The notes under the pieces: model-generated
What the model saw: the letters and a program-made list of their open reading frames with translations, nothing else
Told to the model about the DNA's origin: nothing
The model's database searches: none
In this document: piece by piece, positions 33,815-43,357 of the stretch
How positions within the stretch are numbered: the first letter of the stretch is position 1
How the letters are laid out: each line of letters opens with the position of its first letter
Assembly: GCF_050947875.1 (NCBI RefSeq)
Contig: NC_134572.1
Location: forward strand, 126,039,605 to 126,103,604
DNA length: 64,000 nucleotides
Direction of reading: 5' to 3'
Origin: Dermacentor variabilis
Taxonomy: Eukaryota; Arthropoda; Arachnida; Ixodida; Ixodidae
Translations under genes and position numbers: made by a program

Positions 33815-35640
33815 ATATATGGACGCTGCCCAGCTAGAAGAAGAAAACTAGCTGAAGGCGGCACGACAGGCAGCGAAAGACGCCAGGGAGACGGAGGGCA
33901 CTGCCCAGCTAGAAGAATAACAGCAGCTGCTGCGTGGCGCCACTCTCGAGGTGACGCAAAACCCATCCCGTGGAACTCACGGACCGCTGGCGTTCAGAAG
34001 AGGACAGGCAACCCTGTCTCAGCAAAAAAAGATGACAATGAATGTATGGTGCCCGGTATCTGCCTTTTGAACGTCGCTGTTGGAAATGACAAACAAAACT
34101 TCAGCGTACTAGTAGTTACAGCTTGAGTGATATTGTGAACAGTGATTAGGTTGAACTCGGGAGCAATATTTTTTGTAACTTGTCGGTCCTGAACAAAGGG
34201 CTGGCGAACAGAGACCGCATTTTCTGAAATTTTGACTTGTTGCCCGGATGAATGATCTCGTTTTGTTCTCGCCATTTACCCGAATGTTCTCGTTTAAATG
34301 CCGTATAATGGCTCCTCTTTTGGCTCAAGGTCACTGGAAGGTTGCTGACAATGGGAACTAAAACCATTTCATGCTTCATAAAGAAACGCAATGCTAATAA
34401 AGATAGCGTATCGGAACAGTCGCGTCTTCCGACTCGAATTTCGATGCTTCCCTCACTTCTTTCAGATTTTTGTTCTGTATCCCTTTAAGCGTCCGTCTGT
34501 TTAGAAAAGTTCATTTCCCCAAGAGATGATATGAACAATGAGTGACAATCACAGCACAATTCCAAGGATCACAACATGTCAAAAGTACGAAGCATTGTAT
34601 ACACGGCACATCTTCAACGAAGTGTCCGAGTCCTCACTCACTAACACAAAACCACATAGACCCACAGAAACGCACAGTTACACGTAAACTAATTGTTACA
34701 TATTGTTAAATGATGTCCAGTATGTACATTACATACAATGGTTATGTACAATGATGAGGCGACAGAGACACTACACATAATATTGTAATTATGTTATGAA
34801 ATATGTGTATAAAATGATTATGTACATGACAGCATCCGCACACAATCACGGGCACCTACGTTATGTGTACATTCAATGAATACTCTTGATGACCTGGCTA
34901 CAAGAAGCAGGCTGGTCGATAAGCCTTACGCATCCATCACCGACTGACAGGAAAGGGCATGACCACTGTCGAAGGAACTCCTCTTCCCCAAGAAAGAACA
35001 GTCATTCAGTCTTTCATTCAAAGAATTTCATTCAGTCAGACATGACTGAATGAAAACAAAATGCGTAACAATAACAATAGACAATCAAGCTCTCTATGTC
35101 GTGATAAGAAAGGATAAAAATGCGAAAAACAAGAAATGCACAATACAAATGAGACGAGGGAGTATAGGCAAGAAATTTTCATCACTTCTTTGTGTTTGTT
35201 CATAGGCTGTTTCCGACATCATATTAAGGTCCGAATTACCCCGACACTCAACAAGTGATTGTCGTCATTTGATGAGACAGGCTGAAATTGCAGAACAATT
35301 GCAATGTGACCTCGTGGTTAAATTGACGGGACAGCAATCAAGCGCCTGAAATTTCAGAGCCACCGTCTGAATGCCCGCACCAACAGGCATACTGGCACTT
35401 GTTGAGGTGAGCCTCCAGATATTCCTATTGCTGCAGTACCACTTCAAGAACAGTCCTGCTGCACCTGCTGTACTATTTGTGCTTATATAAAAGTGTGACA
35501 TAAGGAATTTTTAGTTGTAAATGAGAAATAGTCGGGCTTCATATCATCATTACTTGATCATCAAAGTCGTTAAAGCAAAGAAGAAAAAAATGCGGTGCCA
35601 AATAACTTGCCTATGCTTCTTTACTTCTGACGAGGGAGCT
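33815..35640. other. Unassigned stretch
   Basis: No gene recognised. Near 33831-33925 the unit CTGCCCAGCTAGAAGAA occurs twice and a glutamate-rich coding-like trace with stops can be read, but nothing identifies it. Confidence 0.3.
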
Positions 35641-35656
35641 GGGAGGGGCCACGGGC

Positions 35657-35830
35657 TTAGCTGGCGCCATAAGCAAGTGTAACCAGCAGCTCCTGAAACA
35701 GGTGTTGGTTGGTCTCGTGCGAGCAGCACTCCAGTTCGAAGCGCTGCGGTTGGGCTTCCCGCAAACCCCACATTTCTTGAAGCAGCTGCCCCCTTAGTTG
35801 GTCCAGGCTCTCCATGTGCGCCTCGTGGTG
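35657..35830 (-). other. Coding-like relic, helical C-terminal exon type
   Basis: A minus-strand frame with ATG at 35815 and stop TAA at 35657 gives 52 codons rich in L, Q, E and H (MESLDQLRGQLLQEM at the start). The frame is also open upstream through HHEAHM, after a pyrimidine-rich TTTCTTTTGCA that resembles a 3' splice site without its AG. Such Q/E/L-rich ends occur in Myb/SANT-like proteins linked to DNA transposons. That link is a guess from composition only. Confidence 0.25.
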
Positions 35831-35956
35831 TTGTTTGCAAAAGAAATGTAAAATTAGTTTGCTTACAGAAGCTTAGTAACAAGACCTTACAATGTTATTG
35901 AATCGTCCGCATTTCCAGGCTCTGGATTTTCTGCAAAAAAAGCTACTGTCACACTA

Positions 35957-36589
35957 CAGGGTGTCGCTACTAACTTTAGCCAGAATTTCAAAGCATGCAA
36001 ATGCCACATAGCTGGACATAACAAAGGCAATGGTGTTTGCCGTCACATGGAAATACTGCAACAATTTTTTTTTCATTTCGCCCAATTTCATAAATAATCT
36101 TAATTAATTATTCAACTTCTGAAATATCATAATTAGACGAAAAGTGTGAACGAGTAAATTGTAGAGCGACATGAAAAACTCCTGATACAGCTTTCTGTTC
36201 CTCAGTACGTACAACATAAAAGTGTTTTCCCGAGCGTGAAAGAAAGCCGCGAATTCACGCAAAGTGCCTCGAGTGGCCAGTTGCGCGGCAATTTTGCGTG
36301 CATTTGCCGGCTAGTTTATTGCTCACAAAAACACTTTCATGTAGAACGTATTGAGCAATAGAAAACTGTATTGGGAGCTTTTCATGTGGCTGTGCCATTT
36401 TCTCATTGACTCTTTTCATCTAATTACCATATTTGAGAAGTCAATAATTAATTAGGACTAATTGTCTAATTAAACGTAATGACAAATATAGTTTGAGTAC
36501 CTCCAAGTGACGGCAAACAACATTACTTTTCTTCTGTTCAGGCATTTGCAAATTTTTAAAATCTGGCTGAATTTAGCTGGAACACCCTG
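35957..36589. mobile_element. Palindromic foldback MITE, CAGGGTGTCCCA family, copy 3
   Basis: Ends CAGGGTGTCGCTAC and TGGAACACCCTG, TA on both sides, 633 bp. The arms match those of copy 1. The loop segment reads CACGCAAAGTGCCTCGAGTG here, the reverse orientation of copy 1 (CTCGAGGCACTTTGCGTG). Confidence 0.8.
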
Positions 36590-37638
36590 TACATTGAGAC
36601 GCCAAAAATATGTTTCTGGCCCATCGAAACGGTGCCGTGACATCCTATCTTTCATTATAAACTTGGGAATTTTGGCCGGTCGGCGACACAGCAAGAACAT
36701 TAGAGGAAAACATTTTGTGTAAGGTTTTTTTTTTACATAAAATGCCGACTTCGACCTTCGTCCTTTATGGTTTATTGTTTTATACCATTAACGTGAAATA
36801 GTTAAAGTCGCTACCCACATTTGCCGTTGTAGCAGTTGCTCGGAGCGGAACCAGCGGAAGCCGAGTCGCTTTACCGAGGAAAGGTTACCGTCGCTGCAAT
36901 CGCTTTGACAAAGCCTTTGTTCTGCCGTAGCAGTGCTCTACAGAAAGGTGATTGTCAGTTCTCGACCCACTATGTTCTAAAGTTTGTCCTCGAGCGTTAT
37001 GATTAATTCTTGCTGGCCCTACCTCCCTCACCCCCTCCAAAAAAAGAAAGAGAGGTTCACACGTGATACAACACATGCAGCGAAATGCGAATAATGCAAG
37101 CACTACACGAGCAATATTTGCTCACACCTCACTCTTTTATCTCACGGGTCCCGGAAGAAGCGCCTGCAGTACAGACTAGTTGCGCTGCAGTACAGACTAG
37201 CACACACGTTCGAGGACCAGCTGTTCGGTTTCAACAGAGGTCGCCATTTTGCTTGCACTCAACGGCATAGATTGGATGCAGATTCAACAAATATGTGTCT
37301 AGGACTTCAAAAATAGGATCATTTACGTTTGCTTTCTTCAAGCTGCTGTATCTTTTGCGTTGTAAGGTTTCAAAAGAAATTTGCTTTACGTAACATGGAA
37401 GTCCGCTTTCATTAGGTGTCGTTTCACAAACTAAATTTGCAATGCAGTCCCGGAAAAAGAGAAGAGAGCACGAAAGAAACATGCGGTAAACGAAAGGAGC
37501 TTTTGAGTGGACTATCTAACAAACATCGTGCATAGGCACCCACCATTTACAAATGCGTTGATGTGACACGAAAAGGCATTGGCATGAAAAAAAGACATTT
37601 CTATAAAATTGCGCCGCAGATGTAATAAGTCAGTTAGC
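36590..37638. other. Unassigned stretch
   Basis: No gene recognised. ACAGACTAGTTGCGCTGCAGT is partly duplicated in tandem near 37170-37200. Confidence 0.3.
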
Positions 37639-38597
37639 TCACAGGCCACGGTAACCAGAATGCACGACCCTAAAAAATACCCTAGCAACGACGCATTGCA
37701 GCAGCACTTGATTGTTAGATTCTTGAAGGGGGCAAATGGGACAGACCAAAGATGGGGCTATGCCCCACCGCTGTAGTCTGTCACACGTTCGGAGCACTTC
37801 ACACCCTAGACCCCACACGAAGTAACGCAGGTCGCCAGGCAGAAATGGCGCCGTTATTGCACCCCACGACACATTGATGGAACTTGTGCGGCGGGCTGGG
37901 AAGACTAGAGGAAGCAGTAAGGCCGACATTGTATCTGCAGAACGGTTTCCGAGAATGTCTACATCATGACATACCTGTTGTACGTTGCGATAAAATGCCA
38001 CGGTCGTAGAGGAAAGTGCACGTGCATGTAACACTTGTTGTCGACGATTTGAGTGCACGCCTGGTCACATGCAAACAATTTTTTGTGCCAAGGAAATAGC
38101 AGGCGAGTTCACGCGCGGGACACTGATCACGCTGTACCAGGTGGAGCAGAAATCGCAGAGCAAGCAACCGGCAGCCGACAGGCATGGGTGGGAACGCAAA
38201 CCCACCGCGAGAGCATGGTTGTCCAAGCGTCGCACGGCAGACCTGCTCAGTACTGCCCGACCAGAAGGAACCAAGAAGGGACTCCAAGGACCTAGTAACC
38301 CGTAATGGTGGCTGTACAACGCCTCAAACGTACCACACGCGGCGGGAAGATGCAGACTGTGCTAAGTACCTTCTTTCTAATGGGGGTGAATCATACCGCT
38401 GAATATCCTGAATATATCGCCTTACATATTCAAGAATTGAGAGCCACACAGAGTCTGATATGCCATCAGAGGTGTAATCAAGCCCTAAAATACGAGTAGA
38501 ACCGCTCTTTTGAAGATGGAAAACGGGACTTAAACGTGTCTGCGGCAAACCATTGAACGAAAACCACCACCGAAGCACTCCGTAACGTTGGTTAGCT
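37639..38597 (-). pseudogene. Tx1-like ORF2, C-terminal domain
   Basis: Frames in several registers give the usual end of the protein: RILGLDYTSDGISDSVW (about 38490), SPPLERRYLAQS (about 38370), LLGSFWSGSTEQVCRATL (about 38270), LALRFLLHL (about 38170), YFLGTKNCL (about 38080), then WGAITAPFLPGDLRYFVW, CDRLQRWGI and CPICPLQESN (37880-37720), ending at 37639. These parts follow RT and include a zinc-finger-like C-x2-C. Frameshifts prevent expression. The 3' end of the element should lie just left of 37639; I see no clear poly(A). Confidence 0.65.
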
Positions 38598-39317
38598 AGC
38601 GAAGCTGTAGCGTGGGGCGCCAGTGTTTATCACTCAGTTAATCCCGACGCTTTGTTTAAACTACGGATTGGTAGGCTGTCGTATTCTTGGTATGCAGTTG
38701 CAGCTTGCACTCATCGGCTGCGTGAAGATGCTGTTGTGCCCGGGCTGCAGCATCGGCACGGCGCAGACGAGCTCGTTCCCGCTTCTGATCGCGGCGTTAC
38801 TGATCGAAAGCTGGCTGCACCTAAGGAGTACGTATGACGTGTGGCCTACCCGTTTCGGAGCTGGAGAGAAACTGCTACTCGCGCGCTCGGTGGTGATGAA
38901 GAGCAACGAGGTCACTACTGCCGCAGCTAATATAACTCCACCTAGATAGCAGAAGGCCTTTTCACTTCGATCCATGACATCATGTTACCTGGCCCGACTG
39001 CCATAGAATCTAACGCGGATGCTCTCGAGTAGGCAGCAGTGATGTTGAAGTCACCGCTTTCATCACGCCAGCCTTGTCAGTAGAAAGTTCCAGCCTGGTA
39101 GTGTGATGTCGTGGATCAGAGTCAACAGGCCTTGCGCTATCTCGGCCGTGTTGGCTTATGACGCGCCTCTCTTTCTCTCTCTCTTTTTTTTCGTGTGTGC
39201 GCATTGGGTTGCACCGGAGGAGTTTTCGGCGTTCAGGCGACCGACAGGCTGATGGATGGACGGGTGGACGGACGGACGCACGGACGGACGAATCGGCGAG
39301 CCATATGCAGTTTCGCT
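38598..39317. mobile_element. 0.72-kb insertion with AGCGAAGCTG-type ends, copy 1
   Basis: The unit begins AGCGAAGCTGTAG and ends CCATATGCAGTTTCGCT on the plus strand, so the ends are short inverted repeats. It lies between two ORF2 segments of the Tx1-like LINE. A CGGACGGACG-type simple repeat lies at 39260-39292. Related units are at 51618-52303 and 56724-57231. No transposase is visible, so it would be non-autonomous. Confidence 0.5.
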
Positions 39318-40643
39318 GTAATACCGACATTTTGAAAAATTTAGTGCAGCGTCTGAAATATTTCCGTGCACAGTAAAAATTGGAAGGCTACAGGATAAGC
39401 TATCTTCATCCCTGAGATACAGTCTGATATCATTGGCGAAGGGTGTCACCTTCACAACACCGCTACCACGCAGTGAGAGAGCGCACACGTATCTCAGTAC
39501 CGAGTCCGGAAATGGCTCCAGGCTGAGCAGAAATAGTAGTGGGTACAGAGGGCACCCTTGACGAACACCACGTGTAACAGGCGATGGTGCACTTTCACGA
39601 CCATCAAGAAACAATGTATTTCGGATATTAGAATAAGCATTCCTAATAAGTTCGAGAAAATTTGACGAAACGCCAAGTGTGAGGTCAGTACAATAAATAT
39701 GTAGCGATGTTCAAGGCGATCGAATGCCTTTTCTTGATCTAGTGAAACTAAAAGACCATGTGCTGACCTGGTCAGCGTGTACGTCATTGTGTCACACTGA
39801 AGGAACGAGAGACTGTGTATGTCTCTGCCAGAGACCGAGGATGCCTGACGGTGTCGTATTAAGGATCGAATCAGGCTTCGCAAGTGTCGAGTGACAACAG
39901 CTGTGAAGATTTTGTAGTCAACCTTAAGAGGGGTGATTGGATTCCTGCCTCGGAATGAACTGATCATTGATCGTGCTTAGGTATCAGCACAATACGACCG
40001 TCGCAAAAGCTAACCGGTAATAAAAAGTTCGCAAAGCAGCGGCTGATAACAGATACCAAAGTGGCACCAATATTTTTCTACAATGTTAGATAAAGCGGAA
40101 CGGGTAACCCGTCCGGCCCTGGGACCGAGCCACGCTTCATGGAAGCTAATGCTGCCTTCACCATGCACATCAGCAGATGGTCCAGCACAAAGACGGTCAG
40201 CGACGTCAGATGGAACCTAAGCCAGCGCACTGAGCATTTCTAGTGAGTCGATTGACGCGAAGAGCAATATGGCGCTTCTGGGAATATCCGCCAGTACTTC
40301 TGACGTACGTCGTCTGAGTTATGTCCTTCAACTTAATGATGCAGATGCCACTGTACCTTGAGCGCGTCCCATGGTTCTGGGTAAGATCTAGAAACAGGGG
40401 CACGCAAAACTCTTGACAAATAAGAGCGTGAGCACACGTCATGGAGAACGCGGATGACGAGACACCAAGCTTTACTGATGAGGAAGCAGGGACACAAACT
40501 TCAAGCATATCTGGTCTGTGATCAGAGATATAAATTGGAGATGGTGGTAAAGTTATTACATCAGATTGTTAGACTTACTGAGCTAAATTGCTTCGCACAT
40601 AGGCACGGTCTAACCTGCTTCACGACGATTCGCGTCGCCGCGC
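39318..40643 (-). pseudogene. Tx1-like ORF2: endonuclease end and reverse transcriptase
   Basis: Directly left of the LTR element the minus strand reads SRLDRAYV, then SQICDHRPDML, the closing DH motif of the endonuclease (near 40490). The RT begins near 39965 with the region before FTAVVTRHLRSL, then HRQASSVSGRDIHSL and motif A as SLDQEKAFDRLEH (about 39755-39720). GVRQGCPLYPLLFLLSLEPF follows (about 39560-39500), and the catalytic site is altered to FANDIRLYLRD (about 39430; normally Y/FADD). Loss of the first catalytic aspartate and several shifts make it inactive. Confidence 0.7.
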
Positions 40644-41401
40644 TGTTTGGGATCGGACTGCTGGTACGATCTGTTGGGAACTCGGCGCTGACGCCCGTGG
40701 TTGTACCTGGGTCGCAAGCCCCAAGGGTAGCGTTGGCCTGGCGGCCTGGGGTACAACTGGAAGCATCCGAAGGTCCCGGCAAAGCAAGAGTCGACTGGTA
40801 ACAACGAAACAACTTGTTTATTTTAACATCGCAAAGAGTTGGCGGTCAGGTTTGACCGTAGTAGAGAGACGGGAGAGCACTTCACTCAACAGAAGAAATC
40901 GGAGCCCTCCTTTTGGCGTCCGGGGGCAGCTGTTTTTATACTCTCGCAGTTGAGGGCAAGAAGGAACCCCTCAAAAGACGAGCACGTGAATGTACAATGG
41001 GCTAATGGTGACGCACACTGTCGTAGCGATGCCGTAGCACCATGTCGAGCACGATCTCGTAGCACCCTGTCGTGGCGCTGCCGGTCGGACACAATGACTG
41101 TAATGAGAGGATGGTCCCTGCTTTGGCATCGCCTGTTTCGGGCACAATGACTGGAACGAGATCCCTGCTTTGGCATCGCCTGTTTCGGGCACAATGACTG
41201 GAATGAGATCCCTGCTTTGGCATCGCCTGTTTCGGGCACAATGACTGGAATGCGAGGATGATCCCTAGGCGGTCGCATCGCCGCAGTCGCGCCTGGAAAC
41301 ACCTGGCGATGAGTGTTGCGGCGACGACGATCGGGCCAAAATGTCTGCCGCCCCGCCGCAGTCGCGCCGGCAAAACCACGTGTCGCAGGCGAAACGCAAC
41401 A
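40644..41401 (-). repeat. 3' LTR of the young Gmr1-like element
   Basis: On the minus strand it starts TGTTGCG and ends CCCAAACA. It holds three tandem 47-bp units (41116-41162, 41163-41209, 41210-41255) upstream of a TATA box at 40933-40940, then AATAAA at 40817-40822. That order fits U3, R, U5. The same positions shifted by 6063 give the other LTR. The frames of 103-227 codons across it are not conserved coding regions. Confidence 0.95.
40817..40822 (-). terminator. Polyadenylation signal in the 3' LTR
   Basis: AATAAA on the minus strand, about 110 bp downstream of the TATA box. It would end the full-length transcript. The same signal lies at 46880-46885 in the 5' LTR. Confidence 0.6.
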
Positions 41402-41887
41402 GACCGCCCCGCCGGGGGAAGGAGATCCCGATGGACAGGGGACTGCATCCGCTGTCCGGAGGGATGTCGCTCGATGATGCTCATAACCGAAGTCGGGCGT
41501 CCCTCGACGTTTCTTGAGCGCAGCGCACAGAGAAGGCCTCGTTCTCTCGTTCAGGTTCGCACGGGACACTGCAAAGTGACTTCGGGAGAGTTCACATTTT
41601 TGTTCTCGTTCCCGGCAAGCGTTAGAACTACGCTGAAACTCAACCGCTCAGTCAGCAAGCACGGCACAACCCTCACTAAGCCCTGCCAGGCTCTTTCCCC
41701 TTTTTATACCACTGCCTAGTTCCTTACAGTAGTCTAGCATCACTCAGAACGCGTCCACAAATTGAAAAATTGCACTAGAAAGCATATCATCACTTTGAAA
41801 CACTAAACAAAAGCAATATGTTAAAAAAAAATCCTGCCTCAGGAAGAAAAACATCAGTAACAAACAATTTTGAGGCTGATTCCTACG
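41402..41887 (-). other. 3' untranslated interior of the young element
   Basis: The stretch lies between the RNase H stop and the 3' LTR. Next to the LTR the minus strand reads GGCGGGGCGGTC, the best candidate for the plus-strand primer, though it is not a classic polypurine tract. There is no envelope-like frame. Confidence 0.55.
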
Positions 41888-43357
41888 TTAGGGGCTTCGA
41901 CTTAAGCCATCGGCGTTACCGTTGAGACTCCCCTTTTTGTAACGCACCTCAAAGGAATATTGTTGTAAAGCAAGGCTCCAGCGCAGGAGGCGGCCATTTT
42001 TGGGAGAGATGGTCTGCAGCCATTGGAGAGGGCAGTGATCCGTCTCAATGATAAACCTCGAGCCGGCTAGATAGCATGACAATTTCTGAACGGCCCACAC
42101 GAGACATGCACACTCTTTCTCGGTGGCGCTATACGCCTGCTCACGACTGGTCAGCTTACGACTAGCATACAGGACGGGGTGTTCTACTTCTCCCTTTTCC
42201 CGTTGGCACAGTACAACGCCCATGCCTCGCTCACTAGCATCGCACTGAACAATGAACCCTTTTGTATAGTCTGGCGATCGTAGCACAGGCTGGCTTGTTA
42301 GGGCACTCTTTAGGGCGCTAAAAGCTCTTTCCTTGGTCTCGTCCCAGACGACTGTTTGAGGCTCTGTCTTTCTTAGAGCATCCGTCAGGGGAGCCGCGAT
42401 ATCAGAGTACCTAGGGATGTACCTCTGATAGTAGCCGGCGACACCTAAGAACGACCGAATATCGGTCTTTGTGCGCGGTTGCGGAAAGTCTCGCACAGCG
42501 GCCACTTTTATTTCAGAGGGGCGGCGACGACCCTGACCAATCACGTGACCGAGGTAGACAACCTCGGCCTGTGCTATCTGGCACTTAGGAGCCTTTACTG
42601 TCAAGCCCGCTTCGCGCAGGCGGGTTAGCACTGCCCGCAAGTGTGTCATATGCTCAGACCAGGATGCGGAGAATATCGCTACGTCGTCTAGATACGGTAA
42701 AGCGAATTCTTGCTGTCCCCGCAACACTTTATCCATGAGACTTGAAAAACAGTATGGCGCGTTCTTCAAACCAAAACTCAACACTTTAGGACGGAATGTT
42801 CCCATTGGTGAAATGAACGCCGCATACCTACTAGCCTCTTCTGTAAGTGGAACCTGCCAATAACCCCTGACAAGATCTAGGGTGGAAATAAACTGAGCGC
42901 TACTAACTTTCTCAAGGCGCTCCTCGATGTTAGGGATCGGATAAATTTGATCCTTAGTGATGGAATTAAGCCTGCGGTAGTCGACGCAAGGACGAGGTTC
43001 CTTGCCCGGTACCTCAACTAAAATCAAAGGGGAGGTATAATCACTCTCACCTGCCTCAATAACACCGAGCTGTAGCATTTTCTTTACCTCAGCCTCCATA
43101 ATATCGCTCTGGCGGGGTGACACCCGATACGCCTTGGATCGTACTGGCTCTGTGGAGGTAAGTTCTATATCATGAGTAAGTACAGAAGTCCTACCAGGCC
43201 TCTCAGAGAACAGACCTTGAAACTCTTGTAATAGCTGGTGTAGTTCGGTTTTCTGCTCGGGCGACAGCGGTGCTCTACTGATAAGGTCACTAATGACTTG
43301 ACCGGTGTCTTCCCTGTTCGTCACTGAGCCTAGTCCGGAAGCTCGACCGGAAGCTCT
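41888..43357 (-). CDS. pol: RT-RNase H polyprotein part of the young Gmr1-like element
   Basis: The frame is open from 43357 (after a TGA) to a stop at 41888. It lies in the -1 frame relative to the upstream gag-integrase frame and overlaps its end by about 28 nt. There is no ATG before the RT domain; residues below count from the GTG at 43324, and the first ATG is codon 76, inside RT. RT runs from about residue 60 to 300, with D150 (STLDLVRGYW) and YLDD at 211-214. RNase H spans about 350-478, with D362 (CDAS), E402, D429 (TDHCPLQW) and D472 (GNADGLSR). It copies element RNA into DNA in the particle. Expression probably needs a -1 frameshift or reinitiation, but I see no classic slippery heptamer in the overlap. 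Confidence 0.9.
   Translation of the reverse strand, partial: RASGRASGLGSVTNREDTGQVISDLISRAPLSPEQKTELHQLLQEFQGLFSERPGRTSVLTHDIELTSTEPVRSKAYRVSPRQSDIMEAEVKKMLQLGVIEAGESDYTSPLILVEVPGKEPRPCVDYRRLNSITKDQIYPIPNIEERLEKVSSAQFISTLDLVRGYWQVPLTEEASRYAAFISPMGTFRPKVLSFGLKNAPYCFSSLMDKVLRGQQEFALPYLDDVAIFSASWSEHMTHLRAVLTRLREAGLTVKAPKCQIAQAEVVYLGHVIGQGRRRPSEIKVAAVRDFPQPRTKTDIRSFLGVAGYYQRYIPRYSDIAAPLTDALRKTEPQTVVWDETKERAFSALKSALTSQPVLRSPDYTKGFIVQCDASERGMGVVLCQREKGEVEHPVLYASRKLTSREQAYSATEKECACLVWAVQKLSCYLAGSRFIIETDHCPLQWLQTISPKNGRLLRWSLALQQYSFEVRYKKGSLNGNADGLSRSP

Noticed and set aside
41116..41255. Possible CRISPR-like array
   Set aside because: The units are contiguous 47-bp direct repeats without unique spacers, inside a retrotransposon LTR of a eukaryote.
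40886..41569. 227-codon minus-strand frame across the 3' LTR and untranslated region
   Set aside because: It begins in the untranslated stretch and runs through U3, R and the tandem repeats. The matching frame in the other LTR (46949-47476) starts differently. No domain is seen.
41402..41887. Envelope gene downstream of RNase H
   Set aside because: The stretch is under 0.5 kb and shows no signal peptide, membrane segment or conserved frame.
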